NCBI RefSeq assembly: GCF_050908995.1
Contig: NC_135130.1
Span: 7,185,001 to 7,249,000 of the forward strand
Source: Andrena cerasifolii
Taxonomy: Eukaryota > Arthropoda > Insecta > Hymenoptera > Andrenidae
Reading direction: 5' to 3'
DNA: 64,000 bases
A program made the position numbers and the translations under genes. Shown here piece by piece: positions 15,001 through 26,520 of the stretch. Each line of letters begins with the position of its first letter. Within the stretch, counting starts at the first letter, position 1. Under the pieces are notes generated by a model. It saw nothing but the letters and a program-made list of their open reading frames with translations, was not told the DNA's origin and did no database searches.

Positions 15001-18000
15001 CAAAACGACTACAAAGAGAAACAGAAAAATCGCAAAGTAGAATGAGAAAGCGATGCGAGATGAACAAATACAACGCCATCGTTACTTGTACTGACCATTC
15101 TTAGATCGATCATCCTTTTTAGCTGTTCATTTGTCGACCGTGACAAGTCGCCACCGAACACGTGACCGCTTTGCGTCTCCTTATTCGTTTTATTTATTAA
15201 ATGGACGTTGTGACTCGCCTTCTCTTAGAGCGGAAGGTCTCGATGTTGAGTTTCACTGTTGCACATGTACGTGAACCATCGCCCCGTTTTGTTCGTTCTC
15301 TTTCTTTTTCTTTCTTTCCGTGTCTCGTTCGTCTCTCCTTCTCTTCTGATTTGCCCATTATCGTTTCTGTCTCTTTCATCTCTTTTGTTTTCTGAATGAC
15401 TCAAACCATGCGTATGCATATCCACTATGCGCGCTCTACCATGCGTGAAGGGAACCAAGTGCCATTTTATTAACGTGCGCAAACAACACACACACCTCAG
15501 CCATCCACACAACCACACACACACACACAGGTATATATCTACAATCATCGACTCTCAACGTAGCGTTGCGCGCGCGCTCGGTCGTGTATGTGTACCGCAT
15601 GACGATGTTTGTTAGTTCGTTCTGTTTTCAGTTTCTTGTGTTCCATTTTCGTTCAGATGCCAGGTAATGTATTTTGAAAGTATAGTTGTGGTCTAGCAGT
15701 AAGTTTTACCATCGCCCCGTGTTTTTTAACCCGTACTTATACCAGTAGGCGCAGAAACAGACACACTTGACTTTTGTTAACAGCCCATGGAGCATCCGTG
15801 ACATTAAATCACACGTCCGTTCGTTGTTGGCAGCGTTAGTTTAGCGGGGATCTCTGTGCGTTTTTTCTTTCAATCTCGCATCGAAATCGAATAACGACAC
15901 ACGGACCGAACCCCCTCCACCGAATTCCCGCGACTGTGGCGCCTCTCGCGAAGCTCCAGCCCAACTACGAGCAACGACGGGACACTGGAGGGTGGTCTCC
16001 GTCCCTGCTGGGACTGAAGTCGCCATTCGATTTCGACACTAGCGACACACGCATCCGCGATTGCCCGATACTCGGTAGAACACCGACAGGTGTCGGTAAA
16101 CAGAAGTTTTCCCCGTCGTAAGAACCTTTGGCACCGGATAACGCATCTCTGGGGTCAACAGATAACCTCAAAACACTTTCCATCAAACAGTATTTACTAC
16201 GTAATCATTTACGTAACGTAACTTTGTCCTGCGTGAACTTAAGACTTCGAGAAGTGAAAGGTGGAGCACGTTGCTAAACATTATTTCGAATCGAGTTCCA
16301 ACTTCCAGTAGCGCAGCATCACTAATTCTTTTAGTCTCTCAGTGGTTCTCATAGTTTTTGGCTCCAGTTGATACTGTGAACGAAGGTTGCTCCAATTTAG
16401 GAAATGACTGGGAATTATATTGGACCTACAGCGGTGAATGATAATTATGCCGAGTATCGGGCCCTCGCGGGTTAATTTGTGGAAGTTGCCGAGATCGGTC
16501 GCGGATCACCGGGGTCAGAGATCGTTTCCCGCGATCGGGCTCCCTTTTTGCGCGCGTTTCCAAAGCGGAAGCCGCGTCGTCGTAACGGAAACGCGCGCGG
16601 GAACGTGTGCTGTACATACCCACGTTACGCACATCATCGAACATACCCTGATACCGATCCTTAGTCTCTAGCCCTTGGATCGATTGGAGAGCGCAGAGAG
16701 CACCCTCGACGAGGCCCGATCTCGCGGGAGAGCGAGCTAATTGTCAGCTTGTTTTTTCAGGTCACTGGATAACGGGGAAAAAGTTGCAAACACATTGCAA
16801 GTTGAATTATTCGCCGGGCTCTCGCTTCGAAACTTACAATGGCCCCGCGGAACGCTCGCGGGGCTCGAATTGCTCACGCAACAGATGCGTTCGCGACCTG
16901 ATTCTTTTGAGGGCTATCGAGTTAAGAGGGATGATCGCGAAATTTGAAAGGAAACGAGATTATACTTATGTGTTTGGTGATTCGGTGGAACTCCATTTAT
17001 CCGCTGGAAGCTTCCGTAGTAATTCTGGGGAGCTTTATACCACTCAACTTGGTTACGAGATTGTTTTCGGTAGAACAATAATTTCTGATAAGATTGATCA
17101 AACCTTTTAGAGCGTTCTTCCATTTTTTTTTATGGACAAATGCAATTTTTACGACATGCTGCTATAGTTCCAGTTGTTTCCTCGATTCAGTTCTACAGCC
17201 CGCGTTAGTTTAAAGTATCTACGTATTGGTCGTTTGACCAAGCTCGTAAATTATTTTGCGGAAGAAAAACACGGAAAGAAAAACACGGCGTATATATATG
17301 ATTTCATCAGGCGTTTTTGAAATTCAAATCCGGTTCGTCCAAGATCGAGCGCCGGTCGAATATCATGAATAACTTGTTAAAAACTACAGTGGCGTGGAAT
17401 TTTCAACGCCACGAGTGTTTCATGGCGGAAAAGTAGAACGTACAGATCCAATTCGCGCGTTTCCATCCATCGTCGTTAATGAATCTTTAATCGACGTCGA
17501 TAAATCTCCCGTCGACTCGTTCAATTATCTCCGCCAGCAACTAATTTGCAACTCGCTAACCAAACAAACGCGTTCGCGCAGCCGCGGTGAGTGAAAATTT
17601 TCCAAACACCAATCGTTCTTTCAAATTTTGTTATCAAACCTCCTCGAAATTTCCACGCAGATATTGGGAAGGGTATTAAAAACAACGCATAACTTTATAT
17701 TTATTATAGTCCTTACAATACTATTCACAATTATTCCAAAATTTTTACTCGCCAGAAGTGAAATCGTACTTACCATGAACACTAAAAGAGCCATCACTTC
17801 CACCACAGCGAGCCATTCTTCAGTCAATTAATTCCAACTTACTAAACCGAACTTCTCAACTGAACGACCCAGCTGATCGTAAAGAACGAATCGATAATTG
17901 TATAATTGACCGTGGAATAAACACATTATGGTGCTGGATAAAAACTGGAATCTATAACAGAGAGAACGATTAGCATGTTTCGTTGTGTATTTATAGCTCG

Positions 18001-21000
18001 CTAAAAAGAAGGAAACAACTAGCGACTGTGGAGCGTGAAATGATCAAGCCAGAGCTTGGAACGAATTCCAAATTCGCCATGATTCGAGTAATTGTGAACA
18101 GTATTTATGCCATTGCGAAAATCGTGACTACTTTTTTTAAAAAAAAAAAATAGGTGCGGAGTTACATGCTCGATTAACAGCTCGCTCTCGACGGTGTGGT
18201 TTCTGCGTTCTCCAGCTTCTTCTCTTAGCAAGGACTTGGATTCCCATATCGTGCTTATGGCGCGACTGTTCAGGCGGGCAGTTTGCAACTCGCGCTGGTA
18301 TAGTCGATCCCGATTGCAAACGTGGGCAGGGTTCTATTGCCCGTGCTGAACAGATCAGGGCCTACAAGCGGGTCTGCGAATCTCGGCCTAACAATGCAGA
18401 GTGATTACATACGTATTATATATATATATTGTATACATTTCGTTCGTTATTTTTGTTTTTCTGTTCCTTCTGTTTAGAAGCATTCGTAGAGAGTAATCAT
18501 TACTATAAACGTTTCTTTAGGTTACATTGACTTGTACTTTTTTGTGTGCCACGTGATGCGTATTTTCTAATGTAGCATGCTTTTTCTGAACTGAGAACCG
18601 AAACCCGGAAGTATGATCAGCGAAGACTACTTAGGAGAGAAATGACACTGGAATCGTTCGCGTTCAGACCCAAACTGTCGCCCTTATTGCATCCAAATTA
18701 GAGAAAAGAAAAATGACAAATAAATTCGAATGACCGTGCCCTACCCAAATAATAATACCAGACTATTCACGCCTGGAGGGCTGCAACCTGAAGAGCACGT
18801 CCAATTAATATCACTCTACCTTTGAATAAAGCTATTCATGAATAGTCAAAGGGCACTCGTTCAGGTCTGAACGCCAGAACGTCAGGTAGTTTACATGGTC
18901 CTTGACTCAGACTTTGGATAACTAATTTACTAAAATAGTTTGTATCTTTCTTTTTTCTTTTTTTTTCTTTGGACAATGTATTGAGTGAATTAATATTTGA
19001 ACGCGTTTCTGTGCAACACTTGCTTATTTGCTGTACACTACGCAACCGGAGCTTTTGGATAACGAGAGAAGTTCTTGAACCGAAGTGTGAAACAGCATCA
19101 CGGCTGCCGAGACCCGGCAAGAGAGTAAACCTTTGTCGTTGTTGTTGGCAGTTCCTGAATATGGCATCGGTGTTCATGCGGATTTTTAACCTGATTTGCA
19201 TGATGCTCCTGATCGGCCACTGGAGTGGCTGCCTGCAATTCCTGGTCCCCATGCTCCAGGGGTTTCCTAGTAACTCCTGGGTAGCCATCAACGAGTTGCA
19301 AGTGAGTATGCCAGCCTTCTTCGTCGCCTCAGCGATGGCCGAAACTGTCACCATCGCGATATTCCAACTGACGAAGTAACTTCGGTCATCCGAAAATTCC
19401 GAATTCTACCTTGGGGAGTTTTTCCACCCCGAAGAACCAAAAAGAAACATTTTCTGATATTTCTATTAAGGTTCCCTGCAAACCTGCGAGGTGTAAAAAA
19501 AATCGGAATTTTCGGCTAACCGAAGTTGTCTTGTCAGACTTCCTCAGATCCAGAAAAGTAGCTTCTTAATCAGAAATTGATTAAATCGAAGCCTCCAGGT
19601 GTACAAGCCACTTTTGGGCTTCGCGAAATTGCTTGCTTGAATAATTTGAGTATTTGTCAGAGAAGCGGATTCTAGGTGGAGCTGTGAGAAGTGACTATTC
19701 CTCTCCCTTTTAGACGTATCAGATAACCATAGAATGGTGTAACTTATTACAGGCATTGTCCTTTGTAGCAAGTTTTCCGAGCAAGTAATGGAACCGAAGA
19801 GCTTTCCTTTTCGATTTCCTCCCTTGATTACTGATTTCCTCTCCGCGATGGAAGCTTGAAAGCGCAAAGGACAAAGGACTCTGAAACTTGGGAGAGGATT
19901 CCGAGTTTCCTTTCTTGAATTCTAAAGCTTCTATATCTCCACCAGCTCCCCTCGACAATTGACTCCTTTCCGATCGAATCATGATGTTTCTGATCTCGTC
20001 TTTTCCAGGACTCGTTCTGGCTGGAACAGTACTCGTGGGCCCTTTTCAAAGCCATGTCGCACATGCTCTGCATAGGATACGGGAGGTTTCCGCCGCAGTC
20101 CTTGACCGACATGTGGCTCACTATGCTCAGCATGATCAGCGGCGCCACGTGTTACGCACTATTCCTCGGTCACGCGACGAATCTCATTCAATCTCTCGAT
20201 TCCTCGAGAAGACAATACCGCGAGAAGGTAGCTAGCACTCAGGAAGCGAGCAGCATCTGGCGAGCAAGGCCTCTTTTCCCTTCCCTCCTGCGTTTGCTCC
20301 CCTTCTCAGATTCTCAGATACTTTCATCAGACACTTGACAAACCTGTAGGAATGTGGAAGCCGCGGGAAAAAAGGACCTCGGGCGGTGGGACTCGGACCT
20401 GCGACCTGCGGATCCGCCGCGTAGTGTCCAAGCGCCTAACCAACTCCACCAAAGTTGAACCTCCGAGGTCTCTTATTCCAGGCTCCCTCTTATGGGGCTT
20501 GCTGATCCCACAGAACTGGCTAACCCAATTCTCGTTTTATCGAAGTGACCAAGTGTCTGGTAACTTGCAAGGGAACATTAACTCAGAAATTCTGATTTTA
20601 ATGATACTTCGTGTGGGAATGTTCCCTTGTTAGATTTCTGCGCGTAGTACCGAATTTTTCCGCACGCATTGAATCCTCTATAATTTACACCCCACAACCC
20701 AAAATGCACCCCTCAGTGGGCCCAGCTATTGAGCCAGCCACAGTGTTCGATGCACCCAGGCCACGAGGAGCACGAGGGCTAACTGTTGTTGCTCTGACTA
20801 GGTGAAACAAGTAGAGGAATACATGGCCTATCGGAAGCTGCCGCGTGAAATGAGGCAGAGGATCACGGAGTACTTCGAGCACCGCTACCAGGGCAAGTTC
20901 TTCGACGAGGAGCTGATCCTTGGCGAGCTCTCGGAGAAACTAAGAGAAGTACGACGGAACGAGAGACCTGCCACTGACGAATTCCTAGCTCCTAAAACGT

Positions 21001-24000
21001 TCTTCTTTCGTTCCAGGACGTGATCAATTACAACTGCAGGTCGCTCGTCGCGTCCGTGCCCTTCTTTGCCAACGCCGATTCGAACTTTGTCTCAGATGTC
21101 GTTACTAAACTGAGATACGAAGTCTTCCAGCCAGGTATCGATTATTAGGCTCATAAGGGAATCGGAGAACTCGATGGCAAGCTTTATCTTCCCAAGCTTT
21201 CCCATCTATAATTCACAAATCGCCTTTTCGTGTACTCCCACACTGTCCACAGGGAAAGTCGTGAAAGTAGCATAGCCGCGGAGTACATTTTCTATTACCC
21301 TCAACTGTGTAGCCAAAATTCTAGCAATCTCTCCCAACACGAGGCACTAGAACTGCCGAAGGAATAATCCCCCAACAACTATTGGGTATCGAAGGATGCT
21401 TTGAAACGTTAGCTCCGAAATTCGAGCAGCATAGGGTCCATGATATTTCGCGAATATTCTGACAGGCCTTCAGGCTCGAGATCCCAAATAATCTTAAAAG
21501 AACATCCTCCTTGGGTGGTGTAGAATATGTTAATGAAACCGGGTCCATTAAGTCCCAAGAAAACTCGATGTACCAGCAGCTTCAGCGTGTGACGCCGGAG
21601 TGCTCGGTTGTTTCAGGTGACATCATCATCAAGGAAGGCACTATCGGCTCAAAAATGTACTTCATACAAGAAGGCATAGTGGATATCGTGATGGCGAACG
21701 GGGAGGTCGCCACCTCCCTGTCAGACGGCTCCTATTTCGGGGAGATTTGTCTCCTGACTAACGCAAGGAGAGTGGCGTCGGTGCGCGCCGAGACCTACTG
21801 CAATCTCTTCAGCCTCTCGGTGGATCACTTCAACGCCGTGCTGGACCAGTACCCCTTAATGCGCAGAACGATGGAGAGCGTTGCCGCCGAGAGGTATAAG
21901 CTTTGGTTAGGTTTGTTCTATCGAGTTGGTGTGCTACTAGATGTCAATCATCACTCCCACTTCCACGTTGATTTTGTTGAACATTGTGTACTGTCCAACG
22001 GTCTCGAGTACGATCATTCTCTACTCTTCTTGTCCAAAACACGCATCATGTCGCTTCTCTTCAACCTATTGTCTGATTTGGTTTCTCTGTATGTGCTGGT
22101 TTGGACACGACGCGCTTCTTTTACATGACACCTTACACACACAAGAAGCAAACTCTGCCTCGGCCACAGATGCAGGGTGGTCGACATCGGGCGGGAGTTT
22201 TCAGGGTGATACTACGGCACAAAATGAAACGAAAGTCAAGAGTAACCAAATTGCGGTGGAAGCTTCCCTTTCTAGTTATTAACGTTTAAATAGATGAACG
22301 CCCAGGAGCGCCTGAAGCGCGGCAATTCGGCGCTCAGCGCCCGCTCGCGACGGCCTCACTGACCTACGCAACGCGCGCCGCTCTCCACCGAATTGCCGTG
22401 CGTCAGGCGCTCCTGGTCCGGCTATTTAAACGTTAATAACTAGAAAACGAAGCTTCCGCCGCGATTTCGTTACTCTTGACTTTCATTTTATTTTGAACCG
22501 TAGCATCAGCCTGTAAATTTGTTTCTGCTTAATGTCGAGCACCCTATGTATTCAAATATTAACGGTTCTAATTGTGACAGTGCAGAATAAGTTTGGGGAG
22601 GAACGTTTGCAACGAGAGCGCACTAACTTGCGATGAAGGGACGCGTATCTTCCGCATACGCGTCCCAAATGAGTTGAGAGGGTCCTGAAAAAATATTTTC
22701 TCGACACGGTTTCGAGGACCGCGCTCGGGGCGCGTCCACCTTGCATGGGTGTCGCGTGTCGAGCGTGGCTGTGCCGCGGTAGAAGATACGATTCGAAGAA
22801 CTGCGAGACATCGCGACAAAATATTTTCACACTCTCGACACATTCACTACATAGTAATGTTGTATTGATAAGTTTGCATAACATACTTTATAAATGAGTT
22901 GGATTCTCGGTTCTGCTGCATCCCCCGCTGAATCACGTTTCCCTTTTAATCTTCATGGACGCGGATACCATGAAGGCTACGTGGAAGGTTCACGCGCACA
23001 AATGTTTCATTCGCTGTTCAAGGTCCTCGCGGATGAAGCGTGATTCCGCGGCGGTTATTTCAAAGCTATTGACTTTCTTTTACCCAATCTTGTACCTTAC
23101 ATTGTGAAACCTTTAGCGGTGCAAGTGGTATTAGAACAAATAATCCAAGTCTGTTACAAGTCGCGGCGGGAGTAATGTGTTTTGTGAGGAGTCGGCAGTT
23201 AGGACGGCCTATGGTGCGAGTGAGGCCCATAGGTGGCGGGCCTTAAGAGGAGTCCGGAATATAGAGACCTCGGAGAGTCGGCGCTGGCGACGGTGGTTAA
23301 GGCGGCTGGCCAGTGCGCAACGAATCCGAACATCGCGGATTCGAGTCCCAGCGTCCGAGGCTCTCTTTTTCCGGCTCCTTACAGTTTGGTTAGGAAAAAC
23401 CTGTACTGCTAAACGGTTTGTAAGTCGATCGATGTTGGATAATCGGTGGTCGTGTTCCATGCTACATTCCCTACGCTTAATTGTGCTTTCCTCGCAGGTT
23501 AAACAAGATCGGGAAGAACCCGAACCTGGTGGCCCACCGTGAGGACGACCTCGGCAGCGAGTCGAAAACGATAAACGCCGTGGTGAACGCGCTCGCGGAG
23601 CAAGCTGCACATGGCAGCGCTAGTGAAGAATCGGTAAATCCCACATAACACCGTTAACGTAACACATAACCTCCTTTATCTTCGCCTACTCAGACTAACC
23701 AATTTCGATTCAATAACCCTCCAAATCCGCTTGGTTAAATATCGCGCGCGCATACAGTGGAGTCTCGATAACCCGACGTGAGTCCCAAATCAGTTCGAAG
23801 CATGGAGAACTCGGAATAAACAGAGCAGAGCACAGAGCCTAAGAGGTAGCTGAAAGCGAGTGGAGGCGGCCTCGAACATCAAAAAATGTCCGCCGAGATG
23901 CTAAACTCGGTTTGTCCAGGCTCCGCTGGGTCGCTTGAACTCCCTTCAAAGTGCAGCATCGAAAGCGCGGGGGAGATGAAGTACCTGGAAGTTCGCCACA

Positions 24001-24170
24001 GCAGTGGACGCGTGTGCTTGCAGGTGCACAGCATGGAGCTGAGGAGTCGCCCGGTTTCCCTGTTACCCAGACCGAAGTCTGAGAACAATTTCGCGAGCCA
24101 GGAGCTCTCGAGGGAGGGGCGAAGGATCTTCCACAAGAGCGATACATTCCACAAGGACTCGTATCAATGA
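1..24170 (+). CDS. Ih: HCN / Ih hyperpolarisation-activated cyclic nucleotide-gated channel, 3' nine exons (5'-partial)
   Basis: Voltage-gated K+/Na+ pacemaker channel of the plasma membrane, opened by hyperpolarisation and modulated by cAMP. Exons read by frame and GT-AG sites: <1-101, 1125-1262, 19152-19301, 20009-20227, 20802-20948, 21017-21134, 21617-21893, 23498-23633, 24024-24170 (stop TGA). They join in phase to 476 residues. Numbering within that partial protein: 1-33 are S2/S3 (ISSIPLDYIFLI). Residues 34-79 are the S4 sensor with regularly spaced Arg (GRALRILRLAKLLSLVRLLR). Residues 80-129 are S5 plus turret (GHWSGCLQFLVP). Residues 130-202 carry the pore helix, the CIGYG selectivity filter at about 150-154 and S6. 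Residues 203-290 are the C-linker. From about 291 comes the cyclic-nucleotide-binding domain with FGE at about 331-333 and the conserved Arg-Arg that follows. The N-terminus and S1 lie upstream of the window. The last exon (VHSMELRSRP...DSYQ) is in phase but lineage-specific, so it is less certain than the rest. Confidence 0.95.
850..1050. mobile_element. Tc1/mariner-type MITE in the first HCN intron
   Basis: A 201-bp non-coding element with terminal inverted repeats: CACTGCCGTTCATAAGTAAT at the left and its near-perfect reverse complement at the right end. TA dinucleotides flank both ends (848-849 and 1051-1052), the target-site signature of the Tc1/mariner superfamily. There is no transposase ORF, so the element is non-autonomous. 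The rest of this intron (102-849, 1051-1124) is AT-rich and shows nothing else. Confidence 0.85.
3246..3401. repeat. Foldback hairpin element (pre-miRNA-like core)
   Basis: Inverted repeat with a 27-nt core stem: 3281-3307 pairs with 3333-3359 at 24 of 27 positions (shared core ATTGCAGCTAGCTT). The loop is about 25 nt. Weaker complementarity continues outward, and the outer ends (GAGTGTAAATCC and GGTTTACACTT) are themselves inverted repeats. This fits a small MITE. The 79-nt core also has the size and shape of a microRNA precursor. I do not recognise the arm sequence. Confidence 0.6.
6880..8720. other. GC- and CpG-rich block inside the long HCN intron
   Basis: Visibly richer in CG dinucleotides than the AT-rich introns around it, with overlapping open frames on both strands that match no family I know. 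It could be an internal promoter or unmethylated island, or simply a compositional patch. No TATA box, initiator or splice-linked exon can be assigned. Confidence 0.3.
10842..11060. repeat. (CTATCT)n microsatellite grading into (CT)n
   Basis: More than 30 near-perfect copies of the hexamer CTATCT, interrupted by a few ctctatat and ctctac variants, then a (CT)n tail. The reading frame through it (Leu/Ser/Tyr-rich) is an artefact of the repeat. Confidence 0.95.
13015..13310. repeat. Minisatellite, about ten units of 27-30 bp
   Basis: Diverged tandem units built on GGGACTCCCAGATCTAGAAT. Each unit carries a BglII-like AGATCT and an A/T-rich end (aattct or aaaattt). Adjacent units differ at two to six positions, and two sub-types (AGATCTAGAATT and AGATCAAGAAAA) alternate towards the right end, suggesting a two-unit higher-order expansion. 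Confidence 0.9.
13820..14310. repeat. CT-rich simple-sequence tracts
   Basis: Pyrimidine-rich stretches (13827-13860 and 14145-14310) with CTCTCT and TTTCTC runs on the + strand. They produce long Leu/Ser-rich spurious frames (for example 14105-14662). No protein-coding signal is seen. Confidence 0.75.
14703..14935. repeat. Long imperfect inverted repeat (foldback element)
   Basis: The left arm at about 14703-14805 (with CCAGCGTTGCTGG and GTAGGGGGCT) and the right arm at about 14830-14930 (with AGCCCCCTAC and CCAGCGTTG in reverse) are reverse complements over roughly 100 bp, with several gaps. The centre is an AT-rich tatatatttagac stretch near 14810. No target-site duplication is evident. 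Probably a non-autonomous DNA element. Confidence 0.65.
20366..20470 (-). mobile_element. tRNA-derived SINE, copy 1
   Basis: On the minus strand the sequence has a box-A-like TGGAGTTGGTTAGGCGC and a box-B-like GGTCCGAGTCCC, followed by a CCGAGG/CTTTTTTCCCGCGG segment. The same arrangement occurs at 23262-23385 on the other strand. The T-arm cannot form a proper stem, so it is a tRNA-derived retroposon and not a working tRNA gene. It lies in the HCN intron between the pore exon and the C-linker exon. Confidence 0.7.
22202..22513. mobile_element. Foldback MITE with arms of about 140 bp in an HCN intron
   Basis: Terminal inverted repeats start CAGGGTGATACTACGG at the left and end in the reverse complement of CAGGCTGATGCTACGG at the right. 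Inside, both arms share GTCAAGAGTAAC, GGAAGCTTC, CTAGTTATTAACGTTTAAAT, AGGAGCGCCTGA and GCAATTCGG in mirrored order. The loop is a GC-rich stretch near 22350. It is non-coding. No clear target-site duplication is visible, so the superfamily is undetermined. Confidence 0.85.
23262..23385 (+). mobile_element. tRNA-derived SINE, copy 2
   Basis: Contains a box-A-like GGTGGTTAAGGCGGCTGG and a box-B-like GGATTCGAGTCCC, followed by AGCGTCCGAGGCTCTCTTTTTCC. It matches the copy at 20366-20470, in opposite orientation, across the box-B to T-rich segment. The T-stem and acceptor stem do not pair well, so this is not a functional tRNA. It sits in the intron before the penultimate HCN exon. Confidence 0.7.
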
Positions 24171-25640
24171 CGACACTCGTTATACTAGCATACGGAGAGA
24201 TACTAACGGCTCCATGGACGGCAGTGGGCGTCCGCTGCCGGTTGGATCGACGGCCCCCGTTTCAAGCCTAGATTCTGGACGCTACTCTAGAAGCAGCAGT
24301 CTATAAATAGATAAATACGCCATGCCAGTAGTCCTTTAGCGATCGGTTTCTAGCGCCTTCTAATATTAACCTGACGGGCACGTCTGTCCAGAATCTAGGC
24401 GTGGAACCGTTGCGTGCCAAAGTATCCCGTTCTCCAATGGCGACACAGTTCCGAGGGGCACGTTTCGACGTGCCGAAGCCACTCTCTCCCGTTGGGAGGC
24501 TAGACTTCAACAGCAATAAAATAATAACCGATCCTCGATGGTGGAACGAGACGCGGGGACTTTAATTTCTCGTTTCGATTAGGGGTGAGGGGTTCGCACG
24601 GTGAACGCTGTGGAAGGAAATTTTGATCGCCAGAGGATCGGTGGCTGTGTTGCCCGATTGGAGGACACGGAGCCGTTATCCTGCCGCGAGTCTCTTCATC
24701 GAACAGTCGACAGAGGCGTTCGAGGACGCGAGGGAAGGGCGCGACGACGGATGAAGACCTTAACGACGACGAAGAGCAGGCCTAGAAATTTATAGAGCGT
24801 ATATAGCCCACTGTGGACTAGGTATAAATCCTAAGAACAGAAACACAAATTCTCTGTGATTTTGCAAGCCGACGTTTCGCACTTTAGGGAGAATAAAAGG
24901 AAGAATGGAAGCGATGGTGGGTGATGCAAGACAATTAGGATTCTCTTTCGTTTATCGTTCTGTTTTCTTCTCCTTCTTTTTTCTCTTTTCTTCTTTTAAG
25001 GACAATTAACGTAGAGGAGGAACGTAGCCGCAAAGGCGAGAGTAATTCCAGTTATGAGATTCGTTAACGCGTTTTAACTGTAGCTCCGTATCGTGAATAG
25101 TCCCGCGCGAGTGATCAATGGGGATGGAAGAGGAAGGGAGCGCGCAACGCGAGATACCAGGAGCTGGCAATCGGACGATGGGAGGGAAGATCCCGTGGAA
25201 GATGGACAAGCCGGAAGAGGATCTCCTCGTTTCACCATGGGAGAGCCGAATCCTAACTCTCCAGACTTCATTCGGGGTGGGAGCATGCGTTCGGTGCCTT
25301 GCTTCGCCGGCGGCGGCTACCGTTTTATTTTCTAATACGTCTTGAGTCGCTTTCAGAGCGTAGTGGTTACTATTAAGACAGAGTTGTGAATACGAGTTCT
25401 ATTAAAGTAATTCGGAGTTTAGGAAGACCGTCCTGAGACGTGAACGAGATCCAAGCTACGGGAACGACAGGAAATATAATAAAGGTACGAGAAATTTAGG
25501 GGGATTCTACAAAACGGGGATAATATTATACAGTCTAATCGGAGGCCCAAAGACCGTGTTAACTTGTTGAGAGTTCTTTGGGCTGTCGCGACTAAAACGT
25601 CAATGAGCGGGGGGTGTTAAGCGGAACGAGAATGGAGAGC

Positions 25641-25643
<3 letters not shown>

Positions 25644-25705
<62 letters not shown>
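25644..25705. repeat. (AG)n microsatellite
   Basis: About 30 uninterrupted AG dinucleotides. Confidence 0.97.
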
Positions 25706-25709
<4 letters not shown>

Positions 25710-26478
25710 CTTTTTATCGAGGCGAAAGATGCGATGTACTATAAGAAACAAAAAGCTATAAATATTATGTAATAAATTATTATTATTGTTACGATTATCA
25801 TTGCAATGATTATTACATCCACTACCGCATAAACTAGGCAGCTCACTAACGACATAAATGAGAAAACAGATATAACACGCGGCGTACGTGTGCGGCATGC
25901 ACGCGCCCGGTTCGCCCGCGCGCGCGCATCCGCACACGTACAGAGTATTATGCATAGTGGTCAATATCGTGTTGCAAGAAATTATGTAATATTTTAAACT
26001 GTAACGCAAAGGAGGTCTGAACAGCCGACATTCATGGACAATTGCCGCGCGACGATTCCGGCAGCTTCTTCTAATGGGTTTTCGATCGGGCGATTAATTA
26101 TCGCCCGATGAATTACAGTAAATCGACCAAAACGGTTCCAGTTAACCAGTGGATTGTATTATTTTTGTAGTTGTTGATGTATGGTTTAAGCAGCGATATC
26201 CTTTGAAAGTTTAAGACGATTGTTGAAATTTTCTGATGTTTCTATGTTGCTAGCGAAAGAAGGAACTCGGCTCCGAGGGAGCACGCTACGAACCAGTGGC
26301 TCCTGAACCGAACTATCTTTCCCATGACTTCCAGCTTTCAATTCTGGATTAAAACTACGAAATGTTCGCTGCGTAGAATCTTATAAATTCCTGGTGAAAT
26401 TCGAGTGGGATGTTGCTATTTGCTGTTTGCGAAATTGAAAGTTACTAATCCTGAAGTAGCTTCTACTTTCCTTTACAG

Positions 26479-26520
26479 ATTCAGGAACCACTGTCGCCAG
26501 TGTTGCCCGTCGGAGCGTAG
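26479..26520 (+). CDS. Candidate alternative terminal exon of HCN
   Basis: A good polypyrimidine/AG acceptor (cctttacag ending 26478) is followed by 13 codons, IQEPLSPVLPVGA, and a TAG stop. The phase (0) matches the end of the HCN exon at 23633, so it could replace the 24024-24170 exon and give a shorter C-terminus. Support is only the splice site, the phase and the Pro-rich coding look; a 14-codon match is easily fortuitous. Confidence 0.25.
   Translation: MQEPLSPVLPVGA

Larger units (their letters stand above)
1263..19151 (+). other. 17.9-kb HCN intron between the S4 and S5 exons
   Basis: Runs from the donor after the S4 exon (gtgagt at 1263) to the acceptor before the S5 exon (cag ending 19151). 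No open frame in it resembles a known protein; the longer ones (up to about 190 codons) lie in GC-rich or CT-rich stretches on both strands at once and look fortuitous. Contents: a foldback hairpin (3246-3401), a CpG-rich block (about 6880-8720), CT-rich tracts (10842-11060, 13820-13860, 14145-14310), a minisatellite (13015-13310), a large inverted repeat (14703-14935) and short TA tracts. The intervals 4200-6500, 8720-10700 and 15000-19100 show nothing I can name. Confidence 0.8.

Noticed and set aside
18969..19379. 136-codon frame read as a separate small gene
   Set aside because: Only 19152-19301 is coding and it is the HCN S5 exon; the rest lies in the flanking introns.
23283..23365. Functional tRNA gene
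   Set aside because: Box A and box B are present but acceptor and T stems do not pair, and a related copy exists at 20366-20470.
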